Shown: piece by piece, positions 17,518 through 27,300 of the stretch
How the letters are laid out: the number at the start of each line of letters is the position of its first letter
Numbering within the stretch: position 1 is the stretch's first letter
Source of the DNA: Paraflavitalea soli
Lineage (GTDB): Bacteria; Bacteroidota; Bacteroidia; Chitinophagales; Chitinophagaceae
Assembly: GCF_003555545.1 (NCBI RefSeq)
Contig: NZ_CP032157.1
Coordinates: 4,282,546 to 4,346,545, forward strand
DNA length: 64,000 nucleotides
Direction: 5' to 3'
The notes under the pieces: generated by a model
Seen by the model: only the letters and a program-made list of their open reading frames with translations
The model's database searches: none
Told to the model about the DNA's origin: nothing
Position numbers and translations under genes: made by a program

Positions 17518-18996
17518 TTATTCCGCATTCCTTTTTGGCCTTGCGCTCATGCCGCATTGAATACTGCAGGCAGCTTTTGCTGTTATTTTTTCATTTTTAA
17601 ATGTTTTGTTATGAAGTATTATCTCGTCGCTTCCACTGGTTGCTCGCTGGTAGGCATTGAGCAGTGCGTTGTTTTCGTTGTTGGCCCCTCCCGTCAGGCG
17701 GCCTTTGAGCGGCAGTACAAAGGCCGCATCCTCATGGTCAGCACCTGCCGGCAGGCCTTGCCGCAGGCTCCCGGCCAGGTTTATCATTAAGGGCTCCGGC
17801 CCTTTTTTTGTTGACACCAATCCATGCGCTAATGCGCCGCCACCATCATCTGCTGCCACCACTAGAGGTGTTGCAATCTCACAGGGCTCATCAATCGCCA
17901 GTCCAGCTACTCCCCCAATTCCATTACCTGAAACATCTACAACCACCGTCGCAAGCTCTTCCCCGCTCGTAGCCTTGTCCCGCCCCACCGGCAGCGAAGC
18001 CAGGATCACTCTTTGCCCTTCGCCGTTCATAGCTTGTCCCATCTCAACTTGCCCCGTTACAACGCAAACAGGAGCTTGATTCTCCTCTGAAACCTGCTCC
18101 CTTATCTTCCCCTTCTGTATTCCGCTCGTAGCCCTGTCCCAACTGGGCGACAGCGAGGTCGGGATCGCAGTTCCTGGCTCAAGGCTCGCAGCTTGTCTTT
18201 CCATCCCCTCCTGTATTCCGCTCGCAGCTCGTAGCTCGCCGCTCGAAGCTTGACTTTCCCTCGTAGCTCGCAGCTCACAGCTCACAGCTTGCCTTCCCTC
18301 CGCAGCTTGTTCTCCCACCCACACCACCCGCATCCCCGAATCACTCATGATCCGCGCAGCCCCCTCCCCCTGCAAATGCGGCACGATCCCCATCAGCAAT
18401 ATATAAGGAGCACCCTTCCCCGACAGCTCAATCGGCAGGTCAAGCGTATTCAACTCATCTTTATATTTCGTCAGCGGACCCAGCACTGCTGTCTTATGGA
18501 ATGTTCCATTAGCAGCATCTAGTGTAATCAGTACAAAACGTACCTGATAACCCGTTCTCGGCAGTTCGTCATCTGCCGCCGGATGCCCATGTAACTGCAC
18601 GTATATGCCTAATTGATTTTGCGATTCCGTTGCAGAAAGATCATAGCCTTTGGGAAGCACTTCCCCCAGCTTATGTTGTAAATTACATTCAAGTCCTTGC
18701 AGGCAGGCCAGGCCCAGCGGCCGGCCACCTTTTAACTCGGCAAACAACTTGCTTACCAGGCGCGACCAGAGCCCGCCATCTGGCATTTCTGCCTTCAAAG
18801 CCTGGAAAACAGGCTTCGCGTACTGGTTACACTGCTGCAGCCGCACCTTGCTTTCTGCCAGCGCAGCCGTCATCACAAAGGGCGTTTTGGAATTCTTCCG
18901 GGCGCGTACATGAGGTTTATAACGCCGGCTGTTAACGAAAGTGAGATCCTCAATCGTTCCCTGGAACTTGAAGATGGGAGATACCGTTTTTGCCAT
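17518..18996 (-). CDS. Unrecognised Bacteroidota-type protein with repeat-derived C-terminal extension
   Basis: 492 codons. Residues 1 to ~246 form a recognisable unit related to the gene at 19828. Both begin with a short beta segment around a Gly-(T/S)-Ile (FKFQGTIEDLTF versus IEIHGSIGNQTY), continue with a helical RLQQ/LFRQ-type stretch, and finish with GMRVVWVG versus AMRVVEWIG. After ~246 the frame runs through DNA made of AGCTCG-type and other short repeats, giving low-complexity sequence (SCELRATRESQ, SSGELRAASGIQEG, RATSGIQKGK), then ends in unrelated sequence. The genuine protein may be the first half with a tail acquired by repeat insertion over its stop. Function unknown. Confidence 0.65.
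   Translation of the reverse strand: MAKTVSPIFKFQGTIEDLTFVNSRRYKPHVRARKNSKTPFVMTAALAESKVRLQQCNQYAKPVFQALKAEMPDGGLWSRLVSKLFAELKGGRPLGLACLQGLECNLQHKLGEVLPKGYDLSATESQNQLGIYVQLHGHPAADDELPRTGYQVRFVLITLDAANGTFHKTAVLGPLTKYKDELNTLDLPIELSGKGAPYILLMGIVPHLQGEGAARIMSDSGMRVVWVGEQAAEGRQAVSCELRATRESQASSGELRAASGIQEGMERQAASLEPGTAIPTSLSPSWDRATSGIQKGKIREQVSEENQAPVCVVTGQVEMGQAMNGEGQRVILASLPVGRDKATSGEELATVVVDVSGNGIGGVAGLAIDEPCEIATPLVVAADDGGGALAHGLVSTKKGPEPLMINLAGSLRQGLPAGADHEDAAFVLPLKGRLTGGANNENNALLNAYQRATSGSDEIILHNKTFKNEKITAKAACSIQCGMSARPKRNAE
18180..18292. repeat. AGCTCGC/AGCTCGT heptamer repeats inside the reading frame
   Basis: Runs such as GCTCGCAGCTCGTAGCTCGC and GCTCGTAGCTCGCAGCTCAC. The same word family is intergenic at 23963-23997, 53401-53430 and 53467-53502. 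Here it lies within an open frame without breaking it. Confidence 0.7.
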
Positions 18997-19086
18997 AAAA
19001 TTGGATTTAATTGATTATGAATAAGATATTAAACTCAAGCCATTGTACGCCTCGTCCGAATACCGGATTTCGCTCCTCCTGCCATT

Positions 19087-19146
19087 GACCCTTATCGAGA
19101 CCTTTCCGAGACCTTTTCGAGACCTTATCGGGACTTCTTCGAGACC
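19087..19146. repeat. CGAGACCTT(A/T)T degenerate tandem repeat
   Basis: About five copies of a 11-13 bp unit (TATCGAGACC, TTCCGAGACC, TTTCGAGACC, TATCGGGACTT, CTTCGAGACC) upstream of the 17518-18996 gene. The region 18997-19354 otherwise shows no gene. A structurally similar but differently worded array (GCGACCTTATA) lies at 59122-59197. Confidence 0.7.
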
Positions 19147-19354
19147 AACCTCCGCATCAGACAGGTACATCCTCCGTAGAACATAGCTGCCACACAGCCC
19201 GCTCAGCTCATTGCTCCTTATCACCTATAAATAGATGATCAACTCACCGTATTCCATACCGGCACGACCAACCACCACCGTATTTCTTTGCATCCCCGTT
19301 ACACATCAGGCCACCCTCCTCAGCACCCGCCGGCATCACCCCACACCACCATAC

Positions 19355-19396
19355 TAAAAAAGCCACCACAGGGAACCATTCCCGTGGTGGCTTTTA
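19355..19396. terminator. Bidirectional intrinsic terminator
   Basis: Inverted repeat AAAAGCCACCAC / GTGGTGGCTTTT with inner GGGAA/TTCCC, flanked by an A-run on one side and Ts on the other. On the minus strand it would end transcripts of the 19457-20598 genes. Confidence 0.75.
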
Positions 19397-19456
19397 TTCG
19401 TTCATCCATGGTGCGTAAGTTAAAAAGATGGGTGGCTCCTCCACCACCCATTTAAT

Positions 19457-19612
19457 TTAAGACGCCGTAACCAATATCCAGGTCGCACTATGGCCACCTT
19501 CTGAGCAAGGAGGAAATGTTTCACCCTTGCTTAAGGATATTCTCTTAGACGAATGCAGAGAGCATTTATAAATGCCACTCTCTTGACAGGTTTGCCCTGT
19601 AGTTCCAGACAT
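19457..19612 (-). CDS. Small Cys/His protein resembling the YjzC-like group
   Basis: 51-aa reading frame. It opens MSGTTGQTCQESGIYKCS and continues with HSSKRISLSKGETFPPCSE, then GGHSATWILV. The layout G..C..SGIY.C ... K/S-G-E-x-FPPC ... H..TW is the pattern of small YjzC-like proteins, with three Cys and two His that could bind a metal. An alternative start three codons upstream (19621) is possible. It ends ~60 bp before a strong terminator on the same strand and lies downstream of the 19828 gene, so it is probably the last gene of that transcript. No function is established for the group that I know of. Confidence 0.65.
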   Translation of the reverse strand: MSGTTGQTCQESGIYKCSLHSSKRISLSKGETFPPCSEGGHSATWILVTAS

Positions 19613-19827
19613 AAGATCCATTTGAAAATGATTCCAGACTTATCCATCGGCTCTGAAAATTTCCGGACAATACATCATCCACATAAATATCGATGAGATA
19701 AAATAACCAAGGTCCTTCCAATATGGTAAACCTTGATACTTACCCAAGCAACATAGTGTAGGATTAGATGTAGTGCCAGGCCAAAAGTAGAAGCCTCAAA
19801 TCGCTGATTCTTACGGAAACCCGTATC
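19613..19827. other. Short gap with start-less protein-like frame
   Basis: On the minus strand, one frame from about 19795 to 19640 reads without stops (NPTLCCLGKYQGLPYWKDLG) but has no start codon until near its end. It may be a gene remnant. Nothing else is seen. Confidence 0.25.
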
Positions 19828-20598
19828 TCATATGATGAAGTTCAAAGTATAAGAAAGGCCAATCCACTCCACCACCCGCATGGCGCCTCCCTTCACCAAC
19901 TTAACTGTTTCACCCACCAGTTGGTAAAACGAAATGCCCACCAGCCAGAAACAGCCTTGCGCATCCACTGGCGGAATTTCCTGCTCCACACAAAAGCCAG
20001 CCCCTGCCGCACGTCCCATCACACAAAGCGGCCCTTCCTGTATGTCCCGGGTAAACCTTCTCTTGTCAAAATCGATTGTCAGCAGGCAGCTTACCAACCG
20101 GTAGTGCGTAGCTTCCGCCGGTATGCTTTTCTTCTTCCGTAGCCGGAATGCCGGGATATCAATTGTCACTTTACCTGCTTCCCGGCAAAGATGATTACCA
20201 GTATTGAAAGGCAGCACATCATCCAGTTCCCTGTCCACATGGAATTCAAATCCTGCCAGCCCCGAAAAGTCCCCCGCGCTCATCGTCCGCTCGCCCTTGT
20301 CATGTAGGCGATCACCCATGATCACATCATGCAGCCAGCCAACCATGCGGCTACTCAATCGCTGATTGTTCACACCAGCCAGCACCGCCCCCATCGCCTG
20401 GCGAAAGAGTTTCGCTGCCTCCGAAGCACGTTTGAATTCCGCCGCATTGAGCCGCGCATTGAGGAAGTTCGCCCCATACTTCATGGCATGTGCGCTGGGA
20501 CTTCCTGTCGACTTTACCTGCTTGCCATACCCATTCGTATAGTAAGTCTGGTTCCCAATCGATCCATGGATCTCTATATTCGATACATACCTGGCCAT
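19828..20598 (-). CDS. Unrecognised protein, same family as 17518-18996
   Basis: 256 aa from the Met of MARYVSNIEIHGSIGNQTYY. I chose this start because related proteins begin with a similar MA(R/K) followed at once by the beta segment and Gly; two upstream Met codons exist (20628, 20604). No signal peptide or membrane helix. The N-terminal ~80 residues carry a basic, Asn/Ala-rich helix (FLNARLNAAEFKRASEAAKLFRQAM). The C-terminal part is a beta-rich domain (THYRLVSCLLTIDFDKRRF ... GISFYQLV) that aligns by eye with residues 155-246 of the 17518 gene. Function unknown. Confidence 0.65.
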   Translation of the reverse strand: MARYVSNIEIHGSIGNQTYYTNGYGKQVKSTGSPSAHAMKYGANFLNARLNAAEFKRASEAAKLFRQAMGAVLAGVNNQRLSSRMVGWLHDVIMGDRLHDKGERTMSAGDFSGLAGFEFHVDRELDDVLPFNTGNHLCREAGKVTIDIPAFRLRKKKSIPAEATHYRLVSCLLTIDFDKRRFTRDIQEGPLCVMGRAAGAGFCVEQEIPPVDAQGCFWLVGISFYQLVGETVKLVKGGAMRVVEWIGLSYTLNFII

Positions 20599-21248
20599 AC
20601 GCATTGATTTTATTGAATGTACTACCATTGCTCATTGTTACCAAATGGCCGCTGTCGCGCCTTGGCCTGCATTGTCGCTTGGTGTCGCAATGAATTGTTA
20701 AATCTTGTACAGACTAAAATTACAGCTCCACAGTGCCCGTGCCTAATACATTGGGATACCATCTGGGACACCCTGTGACAAGATCAGGGACATCCCTTGA
20801 TGAGCGGTAACACCGGCAATGCGTCCGCCCCGGGCGGCACTCATCCCGCTCCACGGAAAGGGCTTTCCGCGGAGCAGCACCCGGCTGTTTCCCATATCAT
20901 TCTCTGATCAACGCGTGGTACACGCCCCATCAGGGCCATAGTAGTTCCAGAATCAGTCCTGGGTTCTCCGTGGTCAAGTCCGGGTCAGCAGTAAAGCAAC
21001 AGTAAAGGAATAGTGGAGCAATAGTATCACTTCATTACTCAAATGCAGGCGCAGCGCGGGTTCATATTGTTTTGAATGAGCAAACCCAATCCCCGCAAGG
21101 GTTTGATCGAAACAGAAGATTTGAAAGAAGCTAACATAGTAGTAGAATTACCTGCTCCTGTAATATACGAAATTCTAACCAACCCACCACACAACCCACA
21201 CACCAGGAACCCAAAACACCAAACTCAAAACCCGAAACCACTAACACC
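20599..21248. other. 650-bp region without a supported gene
   Basis: It contains TGTCGC words near 20650-20690, an imperfect GGAAAGGGCTTTCC-type palindrome near 20860, and a degenerate run of AGTAAAG/ATAGTG words at about 20990-21030. A plus-strand frame from 21076 begins plausibly (MSKPNPRKGLIETEDLKEAN) but turns into low-complexity Pro/Asn/His sequence after ~35 residues. I do not call it a gene. Confidence 0.45.
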
Positions 21249-21575
21249 CTACTCTTCATATTCCTCTATCGGATCCCTGAATTCCACCCCCAGCTGTCGC
21301 TTTAAAAAGAACAACAACCCCCACACCCTTTCATGAAAGGGTCGTAGCCCATTCACACTACTCACATTATACTCAATGATCCTGTAATGGTTTTTATCCG
21401 CCAGCTCAAAAATATACCGCCAGGAATCCGTATCCATAGATTGGGAACCGCTGATCGCAGCATTGGAAGGCCCTTCTTGTAAGTTGAAATATTGGAGCGA
21501 ATCAATAAACCGCTGCAAGGGAATGCTCGGCGTCAATACACGTGTATGAAAACTGTCAACGATCGGGATGCACAA
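21249..21575 (-). CDS. Hypothetical protein, probably 5'-truncated
   Basis: Up to 108 codons with ordinary amino-acid composition (PLQRFIDSLQYFNLQEG, SWRYIFELADKNHYRIIEYN, ERVWGLLFFLKRQLGVEF). No ATG near the front: an in-frame stop lies just upstream and the only early start candidate is TTG at 21575. Beyond that lies a GTTGCC repeat tract and the end of the histidine kinase gene. It looks like the 3' part of a gene disrupted by repeat growth, or a TTG-started small gene. No family recognised. Confidence 0.4.
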   Translation of the reverse strand: MCIPIVDSFHTRVLTPSIPLQRFIDSLQYFNLQEGPSNAAISGSQSMDTDSWRYIFELADKNHYRIIEYNVSSVNGLRPFHERVWGLLFFLKRQLGVEFRDPIEEYEE

Positions 21576-21624
21576 GCCTCAATATTCCATACCACTTCCC
21601 CCCTCAAAACCGTATTCCATATTC

Positions 21625-21678
21625 CCTCGTTGCCTTTTCCCCCCTGTTGCCTCACTGCCTGGTTGCCTCGTTGCCTTT
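21625..21678. repeat. GTTGCC octamer repeat overlapping a stop codon
   Basis: CTCGTTGCC, CTGTTGCC, CTCACTGCC, TGGTTGCC and TCGTTGCC in succession. The histidine kinase stop at 21652 lies inside it, so the last residues (KGNEATRQ) are encoded by the repeat. Confidence 0.7.
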
Positions 21679-23844
21679 CACCAAAATCCCCGACACCCTG
21701 ATCTTCACCCCACCCTCGTTCACAATCTCCAGCTGCGCCCCCAATTGCTCACTCAGCCCTTTGATCAATTGAAAGCCCAGCGAGCCCGCAGTATCCACAT
21801 CAAAGTCTGCATCCAGGCCTTTTCCATTGTCCGCAAGCAGCAGTTCATAGGCTGAAGCCTCCGTAGCTTTCAGGCTGATATGAATTTCTCCCTGCTCCCC
21901 TTTTTTAAACGCATATTTCATCGAGTTCGTCACCCCTTCATTGATGATCAGCCCCAGCGGCACTGCTTCCTCCACAGGCAGCACCAAAGCCGGGTCCATA
22001 TCCATAACCACAACACAATGACCATCCATACCAAAGCATTCTTTCAGATAAGACACCAGCTCCGGTATATACACCCCCATATCGATCGTCTTCACATCTT
22101 CATCCGTTTGATACAGTTGCTGGTGAATAAGCGACATCGAAAAGATCCGCGATTGCGAGTTCTTGATCGCCGCCAGCGCATCATCATGCAAATACGCCGA
22201 TTGAAATTCCAGCAGGTTCATGATCGTATGCAGGTTGTTCTTCACCCGATGGTGCATCTCTTTCAACAGCCAGCTCTTATCCTTCACCAACTGCTCCAAT
22301 TGCACATTCTTCCCCGTGATCACTTTGTTCGATTGTAGCTTCGACCAAAACAACCAGATAAGCAGGCCTATGATAACCGCCAGTAACGAGATAATGATGA
22401 TCGTCACCTGCTTCCGCACCCGGGCCTGTTCCATCGCCCCCTGCAGCGCCGCTTCCTTTTTCTGCGTCTGGTATTCCACTTCCAGCTCCTGCAGCACTTT
22501 TTCTTTGCTCACCACATAGATCGAATCCGAGATCCCTTTACTTTTCACCAGGTAACCATACGCATCCCGGTAATCACCCAGCGCAGCCGCGCTCTGCGCG
22601 ATATACGACAAATTACTCGCCTGCATCACTTCATTCGTCAATCCTTTCTCCGCCGTTTTAAAAGCTGCCAATGCCTTTGTATGTTCATTCATTTGCTGGT
22701 ACAACGATCCCAGGTTGAAATACACCACCGATGCCGTGTAATGCGCCGAATCAGCATACCTGATCGATGCCAGGAAATGCTGTTCAGCCCTATCATATTG
22801 CCCCATATCCTTGTACCCATTCCCAAGCGCCAAATGGTAAAAGATATGATCATAATACTCTTGTAACGGACACGCTTCTTTAAATTTTTGTAAGAAAGGC
22901 AGTATCTCTTTCGTGCGGTGCAACTTTCTTAAATTATTACAATAACTGTTTGCGATCGCATAGATGAACACATAATACCGGTACTTGTCAGGCTCCGCCA
23001 GCATCCTGCCCCCATACACAAGCGCCTGCTCATACTTTTCCTGCGTCGTATACAAACTGGCCAGCGTCGTATTGATCAGCGAAAGGTCTTCCACATCACT
23101 ATCCTTCGTCAATGCTTTTTCTGCGTTGATCCCATAGCTCAATGCCTTGTAGAAATTGCCTTCATCCGAATAGATCCTGCTTAGATTACCAAGCGTGCGC
23201 GCTTTCGAAGGATAACTCCCGCCTTTGCCATATTGTTCCGCTAATAAATAATACTTTTCAGCCAGCCCCCTTTCATGCCGGGTACTATATTGTATCGCTA
23301 CCTGTTCCAGCCGCTGCAGCGCAGTCTTCTGACGCATCTTGATTTTCAAGGCCAGCCGTACAGCCGCTTCCGCATAATGACCGCCCGAATCCAGCAGCGA
23401 ATGATCCTCCCGTACCACAGGCATCTCATTCACATACGTGATACTGATATATAGCAGCAATTTAAGCTGGCTGCTGTCATCCAGCACAGCCAGCATTTTT
23501 TTCGCCCCCGCCATATCTCTCCGCTCCAGGTCCACCATCCCCATCAACAGCAGCGATTCATTGACAAACCGGACCCTGCCAAGCTGCTCACCGAGCGCCC
23601 TGGCCGCCCGCGCATAATACAGCGTACTGTCCAGGTCAGCCTTGGCCTCCCCCGCTTTATACAGGTAACCCAGGCCGATCTTTATCAACACAGCTGCCTT
23701 TTGTTCCGCCGGCAGCTCCTTGTCCAACTGTTTCACCAGGCCAGGTATCTCATCCGCACCCACCATTTCATCCCCATCAATATATTGCCCATAGCCCGTA
23801 AAGAAAAAGCAGACCATAGCCATAAACAGCGATAATATCTTCAT
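21652..23844 (-). CDS. TPR-containing sensor histidine kinase (HisKA_2/HWE-like)
   Basis: Two-component sensor, about 730 aa. I start at MKILSLFMAMVCFFF, which begins a Sec signal (cleavage near GYGQ), rather than at the upstream Met. The periplasmic part (~20-480) is a series of TPR-like helical repeats (ALSYGINAEKAL, KALAAFKTAEKGL). One membrane helix VTIIIISLLAVIIGLLIWLFW is followed by a coiled coil and the dimerisation/phospho-acceptor box LLKEMHHRVKNNLHTIMNLL (His of MHHRVKNN). The ATPase domain has INEGVTNSMKYAFKKG (N box) and LLLADNGKGLDADF (G box). The extreme C-terminus comes from the GTTGCC repeat. No response regulator is adjacent. It is divergent from the SusC-like gene at 24357. 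Confidence 0.9.
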   Translation of the reverse strand: MKILSLFMAMVCFFFTGYGQYIDGDEMVGADEIPGLVKQLDKELPAEQKAAVLIKIGLGYLYKAGEAKADLDSTLYYARAARALGEQLGRVRFVNESLLLMGMVDLERRDMAGAKKMLAVLDDSSQLKLLLYISITYVNEMPVVREDHSLLDSGGHYAEAAVRLALKIKMRQKTALQRLEQVAIQYSTRHERGLAEKYYLLAEQYGKGGSYPSKARTLGNLSRIYSDEGNFYKALSYGINAEKALTKDSDVEDLSLINTTLASLYTTQEKYEQALVYGGRMLAEPDKYRYYVFIYAIANSYCNNLRKLHRTKEILPFLQKFKEACPLQEYYDHIFYHLALGNGYKDMGQYDRAEQHFLASIRYADSAHYTASVVYFNLGSLYQQMNEHTKALAAFKTAEKGLTNEVMQASNLSYIAQSAAALGDYRDAYGYLVKSKGISDSIYVVSKEKVLQELEVEYQTQKKEAALQGAMEQARVRKQVTIIIISLLAVIIGLLIWLFWSKLQSNKVITGKNVQLEQLVKDKSWLLKEMHHRVKNNLHTIMNLLEFQSAYLHDDALAAIKNSQSRIFSMSLIHQQLYQTDEDVKTIDMGVYIPELVSYLKECFGMDGHCVVVMDMDPALVLPVEEAVPLGLIINEGVTNSMKYAFKKGEQGEIHISLKATEASAYELLLADNGKGLDADFDVDTAGSLGFQLIKGLSEQLGAQLEIVNEGGVKIRVSGILVKGNEATRQ

Positions 23845-23962
23845 CTTACTGATTTCAAAAAGGTATCCAACAAATGTATTCTGTATCCCTTCAACTAAGG
23901 TAGGATTAGTAAAGCCCCGTCCCCATCCACCCGCCCACACCCACCCTACAAAAAAAACCTTC

Positions 23963-24041
23963 CGCTCGCAGCTCGTAGCTCATAGCTCGCAGCTTGTATT
24001 CCAATTGCCGACTATCGACTGCCCATTGCCAACTATCAGCC
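23963..24041. repeat. AGCTCG heptamer repeat plus GACTATCGACT words
   Basis: GCTCGCAGCTCGTAGCTCAT run (23963-23997) followed by CCGACTATCGACTGCCCATT and CCAACTATCAGC. It sits in the 510-bp divergent region 23845-24356 between the kinase and the SusC-like gene. No clear promoter was identified in the rest of that region. Confidence 0.6.
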
Positions 24042-24356
24042 TCTCCCGATAACTAACCTGCAAAATCTTGCACACAGCCTTGTCTTGTATCATCAAAATG
24101 GACTATTAGTATTGAATATCAAATAGATTCACGTAATTTAATGGTGTACTACTGCAACACCCGCTTATTACTATTCACCAAAACCAAACTATGATCGATC
24201 TGTTTTGCACCTCGTGAAAACAACTTCCTTTCCGCTCATCCAACCAACCCCCGACCCGCCGAAGATCAACATCGCAAACCTTATCTGTCCGGCTTGGCCA
24301 ACTAAAGCCTCACTATATCCATTGTCCATTATTCATTAATTCGAAAAAAAAGGTTT

Positions 24357-27300
24357 ATGACGACACCTCTAAGTAAGAATGGCCGGCCCCTCCGGGTCCT
24401 GGGCCTGTTCCTGATCAGCAACCTGGTGGCCATCATGGCTATGGCACAGGTTACCATCAGCGGTAAGGTCACCGGGCCAGGCGAGCAAGCCCTCAACGGC
24501 ATTTCAGTATCGGTCAAAAATACCACCTTTGGTACCGCCACCGATGCCGCCGGCAATTTCAGTTTAACCGCTCCACTCAAACCCGGCACGTACACATTGG
24601 CATTTTCGGGCGTGGGATTCAAGGCCGTCGAACGCACCCTGCAGATCGGCAGCGCCACCACCTACACCCAACAGGTCACCCTCGTAGAAGATGCACTCGG
24701 CCTCGATGAAGTGATCGTGACCGGCACCTCCGCAGGCACCACCCGCAAGCAGGTAGGTAGCTACATCAGCACCCTCAAAGCAGATGACCTCAACAAAGGC
24801 GCTACCAGCAATGTACTGGCCGCCTTACAAGGCAAGACCGCCGGCGCTCAGATCATTCAGAACTCCGGCGACCCCGCAGGAGGCATCTCTGTAAGACTGC
24901 GCGGTATTAGTTCCGTCAACAGCTCTTCCGAACCTTTATATATTGTAGATGGTGTCATCGTCAACAACGCTACCAACCGCGTTACCAATACCCAAAACAC
25001 TTACGATGCTCCCAATGCCGCCACCAACAATACCGGGGGCAACCTCTTTGTAGGTACCGTTGGTCAAAGCCGCATGGCCGATATCAACCCCGCCGATATC
25101 GAACGCGTGGAAGTATTGAACGGCGCAGCCGCCGCCGCTATCTACGGTTCAAGAGCCAATGCCGGTGTAGTGCAGATCTTCACCAAAAGAGGCAGCACCG
25201 GCGCACCCGTGGTGAGTTTCTCCACCGGTCTTATGGTTAGCAGCTTACGCAAAAAACTCGATGTCAACCAGGCCCCCATTAAGTTTGGCGGACCAACCGA
25301 TGGCCCCGGTGCATTAACCCAGGACCTCATCACCGCAGTAGGTGGCGTCCTGCCCACCAATACCACCCCCGTCACCCGCTACGATTACCAGGACTATATC
25401 TTCCGCACCGCCCTCGGTACCGACAACAACGTATCCGTCAGCGGAGGAAAGGACAAAACAAAATATTACGCTTCCGCTTCCTATTTCTTCAACCAGGGTA
25501 TTATTAAGAATACCGATTACAAGCGCTTCAGCTTCCGCATGAACCTCGATCAGGAGCTCACCAAATGGGCCAGCATGAGCGTTGGCCTGAATTACATCAA
25601 CAGCAACGCCAATGAAAAGCCCGATGGCAATTCATTTTTCTCCCCCATGAACGCCGTCACCATCCTTGGTAATTTCCACGACATCTGGAAACGCGATGCC
25701 CTTGGCAATTTACAGGCAGTAGGCGAACGCGGCCGCATCAATCCCGTATCCGTGATCGAAGATTTTAAACAAAAGCAGGAAACAAACCGCCTCATCGCCA
25801 GCGCTGCTATTAAGTTGAGACCCATGAAAGGATTGACCATCGATTATACCCTGGGTATCGACAACTATGCACAGCGTGGCACCACATTGATGCCGCCGTT
25901 TACATATAATGCCAGCACTGCGTTCTTTGGCGGAGGTCCCGACCTTTCAGCATCACTCAATGGTTATGCCAGCGCTGCCAATAATAATTTCTTCCAGATC
26001 AACCACGAGTTGAACGGTACCTATCAGTTCGATATCAGCGATAATATTACCAGCACCACCCAGGCCGGTTATTCCGTGCAGTATGAAAAGAATGGATATA
26101 CCCTGTCACATGGCAGGGGACTCGCGCCTTTCGTGGAAACCGTCAATGCCGCTGCTACTATATTGCCCGGCTCAGATGAACGTACCGAATTCTCCGTGTC
26201 CGGCGTTTACCTGCAACAGAATTTTAAGTTCAATAACCAATTGTTCCTCACAGGCGCCGTTCGTATGGATGGCTCCTCTGTATTCGGCGAAGATCAGCGC
26301 AACCAGGTCTACCTCAAAGCAAGCGGTAGCTATGTGTTGTCAGAATCAGAGTTCTGGAACAAACTATCCCTGTCCAAATGGTGGAACCTCGCCAAAATAA
26401 GGGTCGCCTACGGCGAATCCGGCAACCTTACCGGCATCACCCCTTATGCCCGGTTCAATGGATACAATGCAGTCGCCTTCCTCGGCCGTAGCGCTATCTT
26501 CAGCAACACCCAGTATGTTGATCCCGACATCAAGCCCGAGCGCCAAAAGGAGCTCGAATTTGGTACCGACCTTTCCTTTTTCAACAACAGGTTGGGCCTT
26601 CAGTTCAACTACTATATTAAAAAAGTGAATGACCTGCTTATTAGCCGTGTCATCGCTCCTAGCAACGGTTATGCCAGCTACCTCTCCAACCTGGGTTCAC
26701 TCCGCAACAAAGGTTTCGAAGTAGTACTCACCGGCACACCCGTCAAGAACAAAGACTGGCGTTGGGATATAACAGCCATCTACAACCACAACCGCAATGA
26801 AGCCCTTAAAATAGGACAGGCATTGACCTTACTGAGCACCAATGCCGGCGCACCCGTTGCCATCCTCGAAGGTGAACCCATTGGTGTATTCTATGGTGCC
26901 TTCTTCGCACGCGATGCTAATGGCAACCAGATAAAAAATGCAACAGGATTACCCCTCCAGGAAAGAGGTACACAGAACGGCCCATTGAATTATACCACCC
27001 AGCGTGATGCCAATGGCCTGCCAACAGGTACCCCATTACGCAAAGTGGTGGGCGACCCCAATCCCGATTACACCGCCTCCATCATCAATGAAGTAAGCTA
27101 TAAGAAGTTTGGCCTGCGCGTACAGTTCGATGCCGTACAGGGTGTCGATGTATGGAATGCAGATTTCAGAACAAGGCAGGGCGTAGGCAATGGTAAGGTA
27201 GCCGAGCAGGAATACCTGGGCCAGGTGCCCCGCGGATACATCAACAGCGTATACCAGATAGACGAATGGCGCGTGGATGATGGTTCCTTTGTGAAGCTGC

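Noticed and set aside
18180-18292. CRISPR-like or protein-repeat domain from AGCTCG words
   Set aside because: Repeats are 7-bp drifting words with no spacers, and the encoded sequence is low complexity with no domain signature.
21076-21336. 86-codon plus-strand frame
   Set aside because: Begins plausibly but becomes Pro/Asn/His low complexity and overlaps the opposite hypothetical gene.
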